This document shows positions 11,678 through 12,881 of a stretch of 12,881 nt of DNA, one piece after another. Within the stretch, counting starts at the first letter, position 1; each line of letters begins with the position of its first letter. This stretch comes from LMUY01 sp964242215. GTDB taxonomy: Bacteria; Pseudomonadota; Alphaproteobacteria; Acetobacterales; Acetobacteraceae. The notes below the pieces were generated by a model. The model saw only the letters and a program-made list of their open reading frames with translations, made no database searches and was not told the origin of the DNA. The translations under genes and the position numbers were made by a program. The DNA lies in the NCBI GenBank assembly GCA_964242215.1, contig CAXTCJ010000149.1:1-12881 (forward strand), in the 5' to 3' direction.

Positions 11678-12881
11678 ATGAGCAGCCAACTTGACCTCCT
11701 CTCCGCTCTTTTGGACCGCGCCCGCTCCGCGGGTGCCGACACAGCCGAGGCTGCGGTGTCTGGCTCGACGTCCGTTTCCGTGTCGCGCCGGCTGGGGCAG
11801 ACCGAGCATCTGGAACGGTCGGAGCGGCGCGGGCTGGAGCTGACGGTATTCGTGGGCAAGCGCAGCGCCTCGGTTTCCACTACCGAGCTGTCATCGTCGG
11901 GTTTCGCGGCCTTGGCGGAGCGCGCGGTCGCGATGGCCAAAGTCGTGCCGGAGGACCCCTATGGCGGCCTGGCCGATGAGGCGAGCCCGGTGGACGCGGC
12001 GCCGCTCGAATTGGCCGACTACGCCGAGCCCAACGTCGACGCGCTGACGGTGCGCGCAGCCACGGCCGAGGATGCGGCACGCGCGGTGCACGGCGTCACC
12101 AACTCCGAGGGTGGCGAGGCCGGCTATTCCCGGTTCGAGTTCCTGCTCGCCACCACGGCCGGGTTCGCTGGCGGCTATGCCCGCACCAGCCACTCCGTCA
12201 GCGCCACCGCGCTGGCTGGGGAGGGCACGGGGATGCAGCGGGACTACGACTACCACTCGGCGACCTTCCTGGCCGATCTCGAGGATGCCGCCACCATCGG
12301 CCGCCGCGCCGGCGAGCAGGCTGTGGCGCGGCTCAACCCGCGCCGCCCGGCGACCGCCAAGCTGCCCGTGCTGTTCGACCCCCGCGTGGCCGGCGGGCTG
12401 ATCGGGCACATGGCCGGTGCCATATCGGGGGCAGGCGTGGCGCGCGGGACCTCGTTCCTGAAGGACTGCTTGGGGCAGCGGATCTACGCACCCGGCATCT
12501 ACATCTACGACGAGCCGCGCCGTCTCCGCGGCGCCCGCTCCAAGCCGTTCGACGCGGAGGGCGTACCAACGGCCAACTCGACGCTGATCGAGGATGGCGT
12601 GCTGACCACCTGGCTGCTGGACAGCCGCAGCGCACGTCAACTCGGGCTCAAGACCAACGGCCATAGCAACGGTGGCTCGCCCGGGCTGTCCAACGCCTAT
12701 CTGGCCCCAGGCAAGCGTAGCCCGGCGGAGCTGATGGCGGATGTGGTCGAGGGCATCTACGTCACCGAATTGCTCGGCCAGGGGGTGAACGGCCTGACCG
12801 GCGACTACAGCCGCGGCGCCGCCGGCTTCATGATCCGCAACGGCGCGCTCGCCGAGCCGGTGGCCGAGATCACCATCGCGA
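11678..12881 (+). CDS. pmbA: PmbA/TldE metalloprotease-like protein (3' end outside window)
   Basis: TldD and TldE (PmbA) form a heteromeric cytoplasmic protease that matures modified peptides such as microcin B17 and degrades unfolded peptides; most bacteria with it make no microcin, and its general role is unclear. 401 codons are present with no stop, about 90% of the usual ~450. The C-terminal half has the PmbA-type run V-T-E-L-L-G-Q-G-V-N-G-L-T-G-D-Y-S-R-G-A-A-G-F and then A-E-P-V-A-E-I-T-I-A. Also seen are D-Y-D-Y-H and S-F-L-K-D-C-L-G-Q-R-I-Y. There is no HExxH, as expected for TldE, whose partner TldD holds the metal site. ATG 11678 has GGAG 10 nt upstream, just after the repeat element. 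tldD is not in the window. Confidence 0.93.
   Translation, partial: MSSQLDLLSALLDRARSAGADTAEAAVSGSTSVSVSRRLGQTEHLERSERRGLELTVFVGKRSASVSTTELSSSGFAALAERAVAMAKVVPEDPYGGLADEASPVDAAPLELADYAEPNVDALTVRAATAEDAARAVHGVTNSEGGEAGYSRFEFLLATTAGFAGGYARTSHSVSATALAGEGTGMQRDYDYHSATFLADLEDAATIGRRAGEQAVARLNPRRPATAKLPVLFDPRVAGGLIGHMAGAISGAGVARGTSFLKDCLGQRIYAPGIYIYDEPRRLRGARSKPFDAEGVPTANSTLIEDGVLTTWLLDSRSARQLGLKTNGHSNGGSPGLSNAYLAPGKRSPAELMADVVEGIYVTELLGQGVNGLTGDYSRGAAGFMIRNGALAEPVAEITIA

Overview
The window looks like a draft-assembly piece of a high-GC (about two thirds G+C by eye) alphaproteobacterium, most likely Rhodospirillales/Acetobacteraceae-like. The basis is codon use, the style of the intergenic GC-rich palindromes, an alphaproteobacterial-type L10 leader, and a thrC–M16 peptidase pair. 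The exact taxon cannot be read from the sequence alone.

Left end (1–1571, minus strand): ribosomal protein genes rplK (L11), rplA (L1) and the start of rplJ (L10, cut by the window edge). rplK and rplJ both start with TTG behind good Shine-Dalgarno sequences. Between rplA and rplJ lies a 277-nt leader with a strong hairpin and a fold matching the L10 autoregulatory mRNA site. The usual upstream partners secE and nusG are missing. A 300-bp intergenic stretch with a REP-like palindrome comes instead.

Middle (1872–7453): a divergent set of metabolic genes. A thiamine-diphosphate enzyme of the acetolactate synthase/benzoylformate decarboxylase type is on the minus strand. Facing away from it, on the plus strand, are a D-2-hydroxyacid dehydrogenase (CtBP-like), a short probable lipoprotein overlapping it, a Uma2-family PD-(D/E)XK protein, and a 598-aa IlvD/EDD dehydratase resembling xylonate/arabonate dehydratases. 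The enzyme types suggest sugar-acid or 2-oxo/2-hydroxy acid metabolism, but the actual pathway is inference.

7475–7574 is a run of exactly 100 N. The 55 bases before it are repeated exactly after it, so this is almost certainly an uncollapsed contig overlap and not real missing sequence. Next to it is a perfect 13-bp hairpin between two convergent genes.

Right part (7653–12881): an orphan branched-chain-amino-acid-type periplasmic binding protein (minus strand). Divergent from it is thrC (threonine synthase), which overlaps an M16 zinc peptidase gene by 4 nt. A 132-bp multi-hairpin repeat element follows, then pmbA/tldE (metalloprotease-like), which runs off the right edge. No tRNA, rRNA, CRISPR array, transposase or phage gene was seen. 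Most of the window is housekeeping and ordinary metabolism. The most notable points are the assembly artefact, the regulatory and repeat elements, the broken nusG–rplK linkage and the uncharacterised sugar-acid-type gene set.
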